Below are positions 32,211 through 41,014 of a stretch of 64,000 bases of DNA, in pieces (the stretch's first letter is position 1; every line of letters begins with the position of its first letter). The stretch is from Pseudomonas sp. DTU_2021_1001937_2_SI_NGA_ILE_001 (GTDB taxonomy: Bacteria; Pseudomonadota; Gammaproteobacteria; Pseudomonadales; Pseudomonadaceae): NCBI RefSeq assembly GCF_032463525.1, contig NZ_CP135971.1, positions 4,838,501 to 4,902,500 of the forward strand. Direction: 5' to 3'. The position numbers were made by a program, and so were the translations under genes. The notes under the pieces were generated by a model. The model ran no database searches. It was not told the origin of the DNA and saw nothing but the letters and a program-made list of their open reading frames with translations.

Positions 32211-33660
32211 GCTGTTCGGCGGGCGGCGCCTGCCGCTGCCGCGCTCGCTGCTCGGGCGCATGCTGTTGCTCACCTTGCTGGCGGTGCTGCTCGGCCAGGC
32301 GCTGTCCAGCGTCATCTGGCTGTCGCAGCTGCGGGCCACGCAAATGGAAGGGCTGCTCAACAGCGCGCGCAGCCTGGCCTATTCGATGGCTGCCAGTGTC
32401 AGTTACTTCCGCTCCCTGCCGGTCAGCTACCGCCCCCTGGTGCTGGACCAGTTGCGCAGCATGGGCGGTACGCGCTTCGTGGTCTCGCTCAACGAACACC
32501 CGCTGGACATGCAGCAGTTGCCCGCCACGCCGCGCAAGGACGCGGTGATCCAGACCGTCGACGACGTGTTGCGTCAGTCGCTGGGGCGGCAGTTGCGCAT
32601 CGCCGTGTGGTTCGTCGGCCCGGACGACCTGCGGCTGTTCAACAGCGGCCTGAAGCTTGATGAACTGCCGCGCTCCTGGGCCCACTACGCGCTGACCCTG
32701 GAGCCGGTCAATCCGCCGGTGCTGGTCACCCAGATCGAAATGGCCCCCGGTGAGTGGCTGTACATCGCTTCGCTGCTGCCCGAGCCCTACACCCTGCTGG
32801 AAGATCCCCAGCCACCGGTGCAGCAGGTCTGGTCCATCGCCCTGACCAGCGCCTTCCTGCTGCTGTTCATCGGCCTGCTGGTGCACTGGCAGAGTCGGCC
32901 GCTCAAGCGCCTGGCGCGCGCGGCCCGCGACCTGTCCCTGGATGTCGACAGCGCGCCGCAGATCGAAGGCGGCGGCAGCGAAGTGCAGGAGGTCAGCCGC
33001 GCCTTCCACACCATGCGCAACCGCATCAGCCGCTACCTGACCGAGCGTGGGCAATTGTTCAGCGCCATTTCCCATGACCTGCGCACGCCCATCACGCGGC
33101 TGCGCCTGCGCGTCGAACTGCTCGACGACCCGGCCTTGCAAGCGCGTTTCGAACGCGACCTCGACGAACTGGAGCTGCTGGTCAAAGGGGCCCTGCAGTG
33201 CGTCAAGGACACCGACATCCACGAGAACATCGAGCCGGTGGACCTCAACCATCTGCTCGACTGTCTGGTCGAGCCGTATCTGCTGCCCGGTGGGGAGGGG
33301 CGGGTGATTGTCTACGGCACTGCGCAGGCGCCGTATGCTGGCAAGCCCCTGGCGCTGCGCCGCTGCATCGGCAATCTCATCGACAACGCCCTCAAGTACG
33401 GCCATCGCGCGCATCTGCGCATCGAGGACAGCGACGAGGCCTTCGTCCTGCATGTCGACGACGAAGGCCCCGGCGTGCCGGAGCAGCGCCTGGAACAGGT
33501 GTTCGAGCCCAGCGTGCGGCTGGCCTCCAACCAGCCCGGTTACGGCCTGGGCCTGGGCATTGCACGCAACATCGCCCACAGCCATGGCGGCGAGGTGAGC
33601 TTGCAGAACATTCGCGACGGCGGCCTGCGCGTCACCCTGTGCCTGCCGCGCATCGACTAG
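32164..33660 (+). CDS. gtrS: Sensor histidine kinase GtrS (glucose/2-ketogluconate signalling)
   Basis: A histidine kinase of up to 498 aa. Features: first membrane helix (LLGRMLLLTLLAVLLGQALSSVIW), periplasmic sensor (about 60-215), second helix (SIALTSAFLLLFIGLLVHW), HAMP linker, and an EnvZ-like HisKA domain with His304 (FSAISHDLRTPITRLRLRVELL). The ATPase domain has the N box IDNALKYG and the G boxes DEGPGVP and YGLGLGIA. The GTG start used overlaps gltR2 by 47 nt and lacks a clear ribosome site, so the true start may be further in. It is the partner of the upstream regulator. Confidence 0.9.
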   Translation: MATCWPPPSSRATAIKLFGGRRLPLPRSLLGRMLLLTLLAVLLGQALSSVIWLSQLRATQMEGLLNSARSLAYSMAASVSYFRSLPVSYRPLVLDQLRSMGGTRFVVSLNEHPLDMQQLPATPRKDAVIQTVDDVLRQSLGRQLRIAVWFVGPDDLRLFNSGLKLDELPRSWAHYALTLEPVNPPVLVTQIEMAPGEWLYIASLLPEPYTLLEDPQPPVQQVWSIALTSAFLLLFIGLLVHWQSRPLKRLARAARDLSLDVDSAPQIEGGGSEVQEVSRAFHTMRNRISRYLTERGQLFSAISHDLRTPITRLRLRVELLDDPALQARFERDLDELELLVKGALQCVKDTDIHENIEPVDLNHLLDCLVEPYLLPGGEGRVIVYGTAQAPYAGKPLALRRCIGNLIDNALKYGHRAHLRIEDSDEAFVLHVDDEGPGVPEQRLEQVFEPSVRLASNQPGYGLGLGIARNIAHSHGGEVSLQNIRDGGLRVTLCLPRID

Positions 33661-33832
33661 GCGCCTTTGCGGCTGCGGCCGCTTCTGTCGAGATATTCAA
33701 ACGCTATCAAATGTCACAATTCGGTGACCATCGCGCATCCCTTCGTTACCAAAGAGGAATATCCGCTTGGCTAGACTGCCTTCACGCGCAGGCAAAGATC
33801 TGCACCCGCATAACAACAAAAAGGTTGAACCG

Positions 33833-35125
33833 ATGAATTCTCTGTCCCAGCTCGCTGCTGCTGTCGCCCTCGCATCCCTGTTTCCTCTCACCGCCATGGC
33901 CGCCGACCCCAAAGGTTCGGTGGAAGTCGTGCATTGGTGGACGTCCGGCGGTGAAAAGGCCGCTGTCGACGTCCTGCGCGCACAAGTCGAAAAAGACGGT
34001 TTCACCTGGAAAGACGGCGCCGTGGCCGGCGGTGGCGGTGCCACTGCGATGACCGTGCTCAAGAGTCGTACCGTGGCGGGTAACCCGCCTGGCGTGGCGC
34101 AGATCAAGGGGCCGGACATTCAGGAGTGGGGCGCCATGGGCCTGCTGTCCACCGACACCCTGACCGAGGTTGCCAAGCAGGAAAAATGGGACGAGCTGCT
34201 CGACAAGACCGTCTCCGATACCGTCAAGTACGACGGCGAATACGTCGCCGTGCCGGTCAACATCCACCGCGTCAACTGGCTGTGGATCAATCCGGCAGTC
34301 ATGAAGAAGGCCGGTGTGGACAAGGCGCCGACCACCCTCGACGAATTCTACGCCGCCGCCGAAAAACTCAAGGCGGCGGGCTTCATCCCGCTGGCCCATG
34401 GCGGGCAGCCGTGGCAGGACAGCACCGTGTTCGAGAACGTGGTGCTTTCGGTAATGGGCGCCAAGGGCTACCACCAGGCGCTGGTCGAGCTGGACGACAA
34501 GGCTCTGACCGGCCCGGAAATGGTCAAGTCCTTCACCGAGCTGAAGAAGATCGCCACCTACATGGACCCCAACCGCGCCGGTCGTGACTGGAACATCGCC
34601 GCCGCCGACGTGATCAACGGCAAGGCCGGCATGCAGATCATGGGCGACTGGGCCAAGAGCGAGTGGACTGCCGCCAAGAAGATCGCCGGCAAGGACTACC
34701 AGTGCGTAGCCTTCCCTGGCACTGACAAGGCTTTCACCTATAACGTCGATTCCCTGGCGATCTTCAAGCTCAACGCCGATCGCAAAGGCGACATCGCCGC
34801 CCAGCAGGACCTCGCCCGCGTCGCCCTGGGCGAAGACTTCCAGAAGGTCTTCAGCATCAACAAGGGTTCGATCCCGGTGCGCAAGGACATGCTGGCCAAC
34901 ATGACCAAATACGACTTCGACAGTTGCGCCCAGGCCTCGGCCAAGGACTTCCTGGCCGATGCCGGCAACGGTGGCCTGCAGCCGAGCATGGCGCACAACA
35001 TGGCCACCTCGCTGGCCGTGCAGGGTGCGATCTTCGATGTGGTGACCAACTACATCAACGATCCGAAGGCCGACCCGGCGCAGGCGGCCAAGAAGCTCGC
35101 CGCGGCGATCAAGGCCGCCCGCTGA
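33833..35125 (+). CDS. gtsA: Glucose ABC transporter, periplasmic sugar-binding protein
   Basis: A 430-aa extracellular solute-binding protein (family 1). It starts at 33833, after AAGG, with a signal peptide ending LTAMA-ADP (about residues 1-23). Sugar-binding features include [22 protein letters not shown], the conserved GWQD-like [16 protein letters not shown] and [11 protein letters not shown]. In P. putida it delivers glucose (also mannose) to GtsBCD. The upstream 172-bp region should carry the promoter regulated by the two-component system. A perfect hairpin separates it from gtsB. Confidence 0.93.
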   Translation: MNSLSQLAAAVALASLFPLTAMAADPKGSVEVVHWWTSGGEKAAVDVLRAQVEKDGFTWKDGAVAGGGGATAMTVLKSRTVAGNPPGVAQIKGPDIQEWGAMGLLSTDTLTEVAKQEKWDELLDKTVSDTVKYDGEYVAVPVNIHRVNWLWINPAVMKKAGVDKAPTTLDEFYAAAEKLKAAGFIPLAHGGQPWQDSTVFENVVLSVMGAKGYHQALVELDDKALTGPEMVKSFTELKKIATYMDPNRAGRDWNIAAADVINGKAGMQIMGDWAKSEWTAAKKIAGKDYQCVAFPGTDKAFTYNVDSLAIFKLNADRKGDIAAQQDLARVALGEDFQKVFSINKGSIPVRKDMLANMTKYDFDSCAQASAKDFLADAGNGGLQPSMAHNMATSLAVQGAIFDVVTNYINDPKADPAQAAKKLAAAIKAAR

Positions 35126-35134
35126 GTGCCTGAT

Positions 35135-35159
35135 GCAGGAGCGGCCAGGCCGCTCCTGC
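35135..35159 (+). terminator. Intercistronic hairpin between gtsA and gtsB
   Basis: GCAGGAGCGG (35135-35144) pairs perfectly with CCGCTCCTGC (35150-35159) around a 5-nt loop, 9 nt after the gtsA stop. No T run follows, so it probably protects the gtsA 3' end or attenuates expression, giving more binding protein than permease, rather than fully terminating. Confidence 0.6.
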
Positions 35160-35254
35160 GCAATGCAGTTCTCCATGCAGTCAGTGACGCCAGCACCTCC
35201 TGTGGGGCGCTGCGGCCAGCTGCTGCCTGAAATCGACCCGACCGGATGTTTACG

Positions 35255-36163
35255 ATGAGTTCTGTCGCTGTGTTCAACAAGGCTTCACCGCTCGATGCGC
35301 TGCAGCGCTGGCTGCCCAAGCTGGTACTGGCGCCGAGCATGGTCATCGTGCTGGTGGGCTTCTATGGCTACATCCTGTGGACCCTGGTGCTGTCGTTCAC
35401 CAACTCGACCTTCCTGCCGTCCTACAAGTGGGCGGGGCTGGCGCAGTACGCGCGGCTGATGGACAACGACCGCTGGTGGGTGGCGAGCAAGAACCTGCTG
35501 CTGTTCGGCGGCCTGTTCATCGGTATCAGCCTGGTGGTGGGGGTGATCCTCGCCGTCCTGCTGGATCAGCGCATTCGCCGTGAAGGTGCGATCCGCACCA
35601 TCTACCTGTACCCCATGGCGCTGTCGATGATCGTCACCGGCACGGCCTGGAAATGGCTGCTCAACCCTGGTCTGGGCCTGGACAAGCTGCTGCGCGACTG
35701 GGGCTGGGAAGGCTTTCGCCTCGACTGGCTGGTCGATCCCGACCGCGTGGTCTACTGCCTGGTGATCGCTGCGGTGTGGCAAGCCTCCGGCTTCGTGATG
35801 GCGCTGTTCCTGGCCGGGCTGCGCAGCGTCGACCAGTCGATCATCCGTGCCGCGCAAATGGATGGCGCCAGCTTGCCGCTGATCTACTGGCGCGTGGTGC
35901 TGCCGAGCCTGCGCCCGGTGTTCTTCAGTGCGGTGATGATCCTCGCGCACATCGCCATCAAGAGCTTCGACCTGGTCGCGGCAATGACCGCCGGTGGCCC
36001 TGGCTACTCCTCGGACCTGCCGGCGATGTTCATGTACGCCTTCACCTTCAGCCGCGGGCAGATGGGCATGGGCTCGGCCAGTGCGATTCTGATGCTCGGC
36101 GCGATCCTCGCCATCCTGGTGCCTTACCTGTACTCGGAACTGCGGAGCAAGCGCCATGCATAA
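35255..36163 (+). CDS. gtsB: Glucose ABC transporter permease GtsB
   Basis: A 302-aa inner-membrane permease of the MalF/UgpA type. The ATG at 35255 (MSSVAVFNKASPLDALQRWLPK) is chosen; an ATG three codons earlier is also possible. About six transmembrane helices are predicted. The EAA loop that contacts the ATPase is QSIIRAAQMDGASLPLIYWRVVLPSLRP. It overlaps gtsC by 8 nt, indicating coupled translation. Partner of GtsC, powered by GtsD. Confidence 0.93.
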   Translation: MSSVAVFNKASPLDALQRWLPKLVLAPSMVIVLVGFYGYILWTLVLSFTNSTFLPSYKWAGLAQYARLMDNDRWWVASKNLLLFGGLFIGISLVVGVILAVLLDQRIRREGAIRTIYLYPMALSMIVTGTAWKWLLNPGLGLDKLLRDWGWEGFRLDWLVDPDRVVYCLVIAAVWQASGFVMALFLAGLRSVDQSIIRAAQMDGASLPLIYWRVVLPSLRPVFFSAVMILAHIAIKSFDLVAAMTAGGPGYSSDLPAMFMYAFTFSRGQMGMGSASAILMLGAILAILVPYLYSELRSKRHA

Positions 36164-36986
36164 CACCTTCTCGTTCAACCGGCTGCTGATCCACGCCGTG
36201 CTGCTGCTGGCTTGCGTGCTGTACCTGGTGCCGCTGGTGGTGATGCTGCTGACCAGCTTCAAGACCCCCGAGGACATCGGCAGTGGCAACCTGCTGAGCT
36301 GGCCGGCGGTGGTCACCACCATCGGCTGGGTCAAGGCCTGGGACATCGTCGATGGCTACTTCTGGAACTCGATCCGCATCACCTTCCCGGCGGTGATCAT
36401 CTCCACCGCTATCGGTGCGCTGAACGGCTACGTGCTGTCGATGTGGCGCTTCCGGGGTTCGCAGCTGTTCTTCGGGCTGCTGCTGTTCGGCTGCTTCCTG
36501 CCGTTCCAGACCGTGCTGCTGCCGGCGTCCTTCACCCTCGGCAAGCTGGGCCTGGCCAGCACCACCCCCGGCCTGGTGCTGGTTCATGTGGTGTACGGCC
36601 TGGCGTTCACCACGCTGTTCTTCCGCAACTTCTACGTGACCATCCCCGACGCCCTGGTGCGTGCGGCGCGGCTGGATGGCGCGGGATTCTTCACCATCTT
36701 CTGGCGCATCGTGCTGCCGATGTCGACGCCGATCATCATGGTCTGCCTGATCTGGCAGTTCACCCAGATCTGGAACGACTTCCTGTTCGGCGTGGTGTTC
36801 TCCAGCGGCGACTCGCAACCGATCACCGTAGCCCTGAACAACCTGGTCAACACCAGTACCGGGGTCAAGGAATACAACGTAGACATGGCGGCGGCGATGA
36901 TTGCCGGGCTGCCGACCCTGCTGGTCTACATCCTGGCTGGCAAGTACTTCCTGCGCGGCCTCACCGCTGGCGCGGTCAAGGGCTGA
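36156..36986 (+). CDS. gtsC: Glucose ABC transporter permease GtsC
   Basis: A 276-aa permease of the MalG/UgpE type and partner of GtsB. It starts MHNTFSFNRLLIHAVLLLACVLYLVPLVVMLLTSF and has six predicted helices. The EAA motif DALVRAARLDGAGFFTIFWRIVLPMSTP couples it to the ATPase. It ends 16 nt before gtsD. Confidence 0.94.
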   Translation: MHNTFSFNRLLIHAVLLLACVLYLVPLVVMLLTSFKTPEDIGSGNLLSWPAVVTTIGWVKAWDIVDGYFWNSIRITFPAVIISTAIGALNGYVLSMWRFRGSQLFFGLLLFGCFLPFQTVLLPASFTLGKLGLASTTPGLVLVHVVYGLAFTTLFFRNFYVTIPDALVRAARLDGAGFFTIFWRIVLPMSTPIIMVCLIWQFTQIWNDFLFGVVFSSGDSQPITVALNNLVNTSTGVKEYNVDMAAAMIAGLPTLLVYILAGKYFLRGLTAGAVKG

Positions 36987-37002
36987 CTGAAAAGGTTTAA
37001 GC

Positions 37003-38169
37003 ATGGCGACTCTCGAACTGCGAAACGTAAACAAGAGCTACGGCAGCGGCTTGCCGGATACCCTGAAAAACATCGAACTGAAGATCAAGGACGGCGAGTT
37101 CCTCATTCTGGTCGGGCCTTCGGGCTGCGGTAAGTCGACCCTGATGAACTGCATCGCCGGCCTGGAAAGCATCACCGGCGGGGCGATCCTCATCGACGGC
37201 CAGGACGTCAGCAGCACCAGCCCCAAGGATCGTGACATCGCCATGGTGTTCCAGTCCTACGCGCTGTACCCGACCATGAGCGTGCGCGAGAACATCGAGT
37301 TCGGCCTGAAGATCCGCAAGCTGCCCAAGGCCGAGATCGACGAGGAAGTGGCGCGGGTGGCGCGGCTGCTGCAGATCGAGCACCTGCTCGAACGCAAGCC
37401 GGCGCAGCTGTCCGGTGGCCAGCAACAGCGTGTGGCGATGGGCCGGGCGCTGGCGCGGCGGCCGAAGATCTACCTGTTCGACGAACCGCTGTCGAACCTC
37501 GACGCCAAGCTGCGCGTCGAGATGCGCACCGAAATGAAACTGATGCACCAGCGCCTGAAGACCACCACGGTGTACGTCACCCACGACCAGATCGAGGCCA
37601 TGACCCTGGGCGACAAGGTGGCGGTGATGAAGGACGGCATCGTCCAGCAGTTCGGTACGCCGCGGGAGATCTACAACGACCCGGCCAACCAGTTCGTCGC
37701 CAGCTTCATCGGTTCGCCGCCGATGAACTTCATTCCCCTGCGCCTGCAACGTCGCGATGGCCGCCTGCTGGCGCTGCTCGACAGCGGCCAGGCGCGCTGC
37801 GAGCTGCCGTTGGGGATGAACGATGCGGGGCTGGAAGACCGTGACGTGATCCTGGGCATTCGCCCCGAGCAGATCGGCCTGGCCAGCGGTGAGAGCCAGA
37901 GCCAGGGCCTGCCCAGTGTGCGCGCCGAGGTGCAGGTGGTGGAGCCCACCGGGCCGGACACCCTGGTGTTCGTCAACCTCAACCAGACCAAGGTCTGCTG
38001 CCGCCTGGCGCCGGACCAGGCACCGCAGGTGGGCGAAAGCCTAACCCTGCAGTTCGATCCGGCCCGGGTGCTGCTGTTCGATGCGGCCACCGGTGAGCGC
38101 CTCGGCGTGCTGGGCCGTGCCGCCGGGGCCGAGCGCGGCGGCAACGTCACACAGTTGAGCCGCAAGTGA
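37003..38169 (+). CDS. gtsD: Glucose ABC transporter ATP-binding protein GtsD
   Basis: A 388-aa sugar-importer ATPase of the MalK/UgpC type. It has Walker [10 protein letters not shown], the signature [15 protein letters not shown], Walker [13 protein letters not shown] and the switch histidine in VTHDQIEAM. The C-terminal TOBE region (from about 240, [12 protein letters not shown]) is present and may serve regulation, as in MalK. The start follows AAAGG. The stop is 98 nt before the oprB start. Confidence 0.95.
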   Translation: MATLELRNVNKSYGSGLPDTLKNIELKIKDGEFLILVGPSGCGKSTLMNCIAGLESITGGAILIDGQDVSSTSPKDRDIAMVFQSYALYPTMSVRENIEFGLKIRKLPKAEIDEEVARVARLLQIEHLLERKPAQLSGGQQQRVAMGRALARRPKIYLFDEPLSNLDAKLRVEMRTEMKLMHQRLKTTTVYVTHDQIEAMTLGDKVAVMKDGIVQQFGTPREIYNDPANQFVASFIGSPPMNFIPLRLQRRDGRLLALLDSGQARCELPLGMNDAGLEDRDVILGIRPEQIGLASGESQSQGLPSVRAEVQVVEPTGPDTLVFVNLNQTKVCCRLAPDQAPQVGESLTLQFDPARVLLFDAATGERLGVLGRAAGAERGGNVTQLSRK

Positions 38170-38267
38170 TCCTCCGCGGCTGGCCGGGCTGCCAGCAGCC
38201 AGCCGTGGTTGCAACCAAAGGAAGTCGCAAGACCCAAAGCAATAACAATAAATCGAGGACCAGAACA

Positions 38268-39626
38268 ATGAGCAACAGCAAAGCGCAATCGCGTCCACGC
38301 CTGAACTGGGCGCACAAGCTGTCGATGGTCGGGGCCATGGCCCTGGCCGGCAGCGCCCAGGCGGCCGACGCCTTCAGTGCCGATTCGCCCTGGATGACCG
38401 GTGACTGGGGTGGGACGCGCACCGAGCTGCTGGACAAAGGCTATGACTTCTCCCTGGAGTACGTTGGCGAAGCGGCGAGCAACCTCGATGGCGGCTACAA
38501 CGACAACACCACGGCACGCTACAGCGACCAGTTCGCCTTCGGCCTGAAGGTCGACCTGCAGAAAGCCTTCGGCTGGCACGACGCCGAGTTCAAGCTGGCG
38601 ATCACCGAGCGCAGCGGGCGCAACATTTCCAACGACCGCATCGGCGACCCGCGTGCCGGTACGCTCAGCTCCTCGCAGGAAGTCTGGGGCCGTGGCCAGA
38701 CCTGGCGCCTGACCCAGATGTGGATCAAGCAGAAGTATTTCGACGGTGCCCTGGACCTCAAATTCGGTCGCTACGGACCGGGTGAAGACTTTGCCTCCTT
38801 CCCTTGCGACTTCCAGAACCTGACCCTGTGCGGCGCACAGACCGCCAACTACGTGAACACCTGGTACAACTGGCCAGTAAGCCAGTGGGGCGGTCGGGTC
38901 AAATACAACCTGACCCCTGAGGTCTATGCACAGGTCGGCGTGTTCGAGCAGAACCCCTCCAACCTGGAAATCGGCAACGGCTTCAAGCTCAGCGGCAGCG
39001 GCACCAAGGGTGCACTGATTCCGGTCGAGCTGGTGTGGACGCCCAAGGTCAATGCGCTGCCCGGTGAATACCGTGTCGGTTACTACTACAGCACGCCGAA
39101 GGCTGACGATGTCTACGAGGGCGCCGATGGCCGTCCGCAGCCGGTGTCGGGCGGCGACTTCAAGACCCATGGCAGCAAGCACGGCTTCTGGGTCGCAGGC
39201 CAGCAACAGCTGACCACCCACAACGGCGATGCGTCGCGGGGCCTGAGCGTGTTCGCCACGGTCACCATCCACGACAAGGACACCAACTACATCGACAACT
39301 TCCAGAACCTCGGCCTAGTCTACAAAGGCCCGTTCGACTCGCGGCCCAAGGATGACATCGGCATCGGCGTGGCGCGCATCCACGTCAACGATGACGCCCA
39401 GGATCGCCGCCGTCTGGTCAACCAGCTCAGCGGCATCAGCGACTACGACAACCCTGGCTTCCTGCCGGTGCAGGACACCGAGTACAACTCCGAGATCTAC
39501 TACGGCTTCCATGTCACCAACTGGCTGACCGTGCGTCCCAACCTGCAGTACATCCGCCATCCTGGCGGTGTGGACAAGGTGGACGATGCGCTGGTCGCGG
39601 GCCTGAAGATCCAGTCCAAGTTCTAA
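38268..39626 (+). CDS. oprB: Carbohydrate-selective porin OprB
   Basis: A 452-aa outer-membrane porin that admits glucose to the periplasm. It starts at 38268 after GAGGA, giving MSNSKAQSRPRLNWAHKLSMVGAMALAGSAQA, a signal peptide ending AQA (about residue 32). The mature part starts ADAFSADSPWMTGDWGGTRTELLDKGYDF, the OprB family signature, and ends in a beta-strand with terminal phenylalanine (VAGLKIQSKF), as expected for a barrel. It is followed by a strong terminator. Confidence 0.95.
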   Translation: MSNSKAQSRPRLNWAHKLSMVGAMALAGSAQAADAFSADSPWMTGDWGGTRTELLDKGYDFSLEYVGEAASNLDGGYNDNTTARYSDQFAFGLKVDLQKAFGWHDAEFKLAITERSGRNISNDRIGDPRAGTLSSSQEVWGRGQTWRLTQMWIKQKYFDGALDLKFGRYGPGEDFASFPCDFQNLTLCGAQTANYVNTWYNWPVSQWGGRVKYNLTPEVYAQVGVFEQNPSNLEIGNGFKLSGSGTKGALIPVELVWTPKVNALPGEYRVGYYYSTPKADDVYEGADGRPQPVSGGDFKTHGSKHGFWVAGQQQLTTHNGDASRGLSVFATVTIHDKDTNYIDNFQNLGLVYKGPFDSRPKDDIGIGVARIHVNDDAQDRRRLVNQLSGISDYDNPGFLPVQDTEYNSEIYYGFHVTNWLTVRPNLQYIRHPGGVDKVDDALVAGLKIQSKF

Positions 39627-39644
39627 ACGCGTTCGTGTGTGCTT

Positions 39645-39672
39645 GCGGGCAGCCTGGCTGCCCGCTTTTTTT
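39645..39672 (+). terminator. Rho-independent terminator of oprB
   Basis: GCGGGCAGC (39645-39653) pairs with GCTGCCCGC (39657-39665) around 3 nt, followed by seven T residues (39666-39672), 18 nt after the oprB stop. Confidence 0.92.
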
Positions 39673-39726
39673 GTGCGGGTGACGGCCCATGGCCGGCGCT
39701 CGCGGTGAACCGATCGGGACAGGGCG

Positions 39727-40578
39727 ATGGACGAACATCCTTTGCAGCGATTCTTCAGCGCACGCCGGCCGCGTGCGACGTTCGAGTGGGAGCGCTACCA
39801 GGCCCATGAGGTGCTGCTGATCGATCACCCGCGTTGCCAGGCGGCGTTCAGCCGCCAGGGCGCGCAATTGGTGCATTTCCAGCCCCGCGATCAGAAGCCC
39901 TGGTTGTGGTGCGCCACGCACTGGCCGGCGGTGGGGGCGATTCGTGGTGGCGTGCCAGTGTGCTGGCCGTGGCATGGGCGGCACCCGGAGGAGAGCGGCT
40001 GGCCGGCGCATGGCTGGGCCCGGCTGCTGAACTGGAAGCTGCTCGACAGCCAGACCGAGGAGCACGGCGTACGCCTGCACTGGCGCCTGCAACTGTGGGA
40101 CTGGCAGGCGGATCTGCACGCCGAGCTGGGCGATACCCTGCGTCTGGACCTGAGCACCCGGCACCAGGACAGCGAGCCGTGTCATTTCAGCCAGGCCTTG
40201 CATGCCTATTGGCGCATCAGCGATGTCAACGAAGTGGCCCTGCAGGGCCTGGATGGCGCGCCCGGTTATGACCAGTTGCGTCGCCAGACCTGCCGGCAGA
40301 GCGGCGAACTGCGCGTTCAGGGTGCCTGCGAGCAGGTCTTCGAGCACGAAGGTCGCGTGCGCCTGCAGGACCCGGGCTGGCAGCGCGGGCTGAACATCGA
40401 TGTCGACGACAGCCCCAAAACGGCCGTGTGGCACCCTGGCAAGCGGCCGTTGCTGGGCCTGGGCGGCAACGAGGTGCAAGGCTTCGTACGCGTCGAAGCG
40501 GCCGGCAGCCACGGTCTGCGGCAAGGTCTGCAACCGGGCGAACAGGCTCGCTTGAGCCTGCAGGCCAGCCTGGCCTGA
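39727..40578 (+). CDS. D-hexose-6-phosphate mutarotase (YeaD-like aldose epimerase)
   Basis: A 283-aa protein of the aldose 1-epimerase superfamily, YeaD branch. It shows CQAAFSRQGAQLVHFQPRDQKPWLWC, GGVPVCWPWHGRHPEESGWPAHGWARLLNW and HFSQALHAYWRISDVNEVALQGL, with catalytic His and Glu positions typical of the fold. It would interconvert the anomers of glucose-6-phosphate, fitting its position after oprB. It is separated from oprB by a terminator, so it has its own start signal. Confidence 0.88.
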   Translation: MDEHPLQRFFSARRPRATFEWERYQAHEVLLIDHPRCQAAFSRQGAQLVHFQPRDQKPWLWCATHWPAVGAIRGGVPVCWPWHGRHPEESGWPAHGWARLLNWKLLDSQTEEHGVRLHWRLQLWDWQADLHAELGDTLRLDLSTRHQDSEPCHFSQALHAYWRISDVNEVALQGLDGAPGYDQLRRQTCRQSGELRVQGACEQVFEHEGRVRLQDPGWQRGLNIDVDDSPKTAVWHPGKRPLLGLGGNEVQGFVRVEAAGSHGLRQGLQPGEQARLSLQASLA

Positions 40579-40605
40579 GCCCGTTATAAGCGGACCGTAC
40601 TTTGT

Positions 40606-40799
40606 CCGGCAGAAGCGGCTTCCGCCGCGAAAAGCTTTCCGGCTGAAGCCGGTCCCACCGGCCACTGCCCGGCACCGCGTGCCTCTGCGAAATTGTGTTC
40701 ACCCGGCAGAAGCGGCTTCAGCCGCGAAAAGCTTCCCGGCTGAAGCCGGTCCCACCGGCCACTGCCCGGCACCGCGTGCCTCTACTAAATCGCGTTCAA
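40606..40799. repeat. 97-bp tandem duplication containing REP palindromes
   Basis: Two near-identical units (about 40606-40702 and 40703-40799) each begin CCGGCAGAAGCGGCTTC and include AAGCGGCTTCAGCCGCGAAAA, GGCTGAAGCCGGTCCCACC and CACTGCCCGGCACCGCGTG. Differences are few. A third partial REP (GGCGCGGCTTCAGCCGCGC) follows at about 40806. Confidence 0.82.
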
Positions 40800-40972
40800 C
40801 CGGTAGGCGCGGCTTCAGCCGCGCACAGGTTTCCATCGGGTCAGGCCAGGGCGGCTGTTGCACCGCATTCAGGCGTGCTGCGCGAAAAGCGTGCGCCATC
40901 GAGGCCGCGACAAGGGGGCGAAAAGCCCGCGAAAATTCGCTAAATATATGAATTTATTAGGTAAATGAATTC

Positions 40973-40988
40973 TGGCATTGCCCTTGCT
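40973..40988 (+). promoter_or_regulatory. Sigma54 (-24/-12) promoter of the urea-degradation genes
   Basis: TGGCATTGCCCTTGCT fits TGGCAYR-N4-TTGCW, with GG and GC separated by exactly 10 bp. The predicted start point is near 40999, 16 nt before the first ATG of atzF. The AT-rich stretch just upstream could bend DNA for an activator such as NtrC. This implies nitrogen-limitation control of the urea block. Confidence 0.7.
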
Positions 40989-41014
40989 CTGACGATTCCA
41001 AACTTGGATACAAG

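Larger units (their letters stand above)
40579..41014. other. Intergenic region between the mutarotase and the urea block
   Basis: This 436-bp stretch carries no supported gene. Its first half contains a 97-bp tandem duplication with REP-type palindromes. The second half becomes AT-rich (about 40930-40970) and ends with a sigma54-like promoter before atzF. Confidence 0.6.

Noticed and set aside
40606..40799. Possible CRISPR-like repeat
   Set aside because: Only two units, no short repeat/unique spacer pattern, and no cas genes; it is a REP-bearing tandem duplication.
40858..40880. NtrC-binding site upstream of atzF
   Set aside because: TGCACC is present, but the second half does not match GGTGCA at the right spacing; not reported as a feature.
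40679..40951. Small frames within the 97-bp tandem repeat
   Set aside because: Their sequence is a by-product of REP repeats; overlapping frames in both strands show the same repeated peptide, with no start signal.
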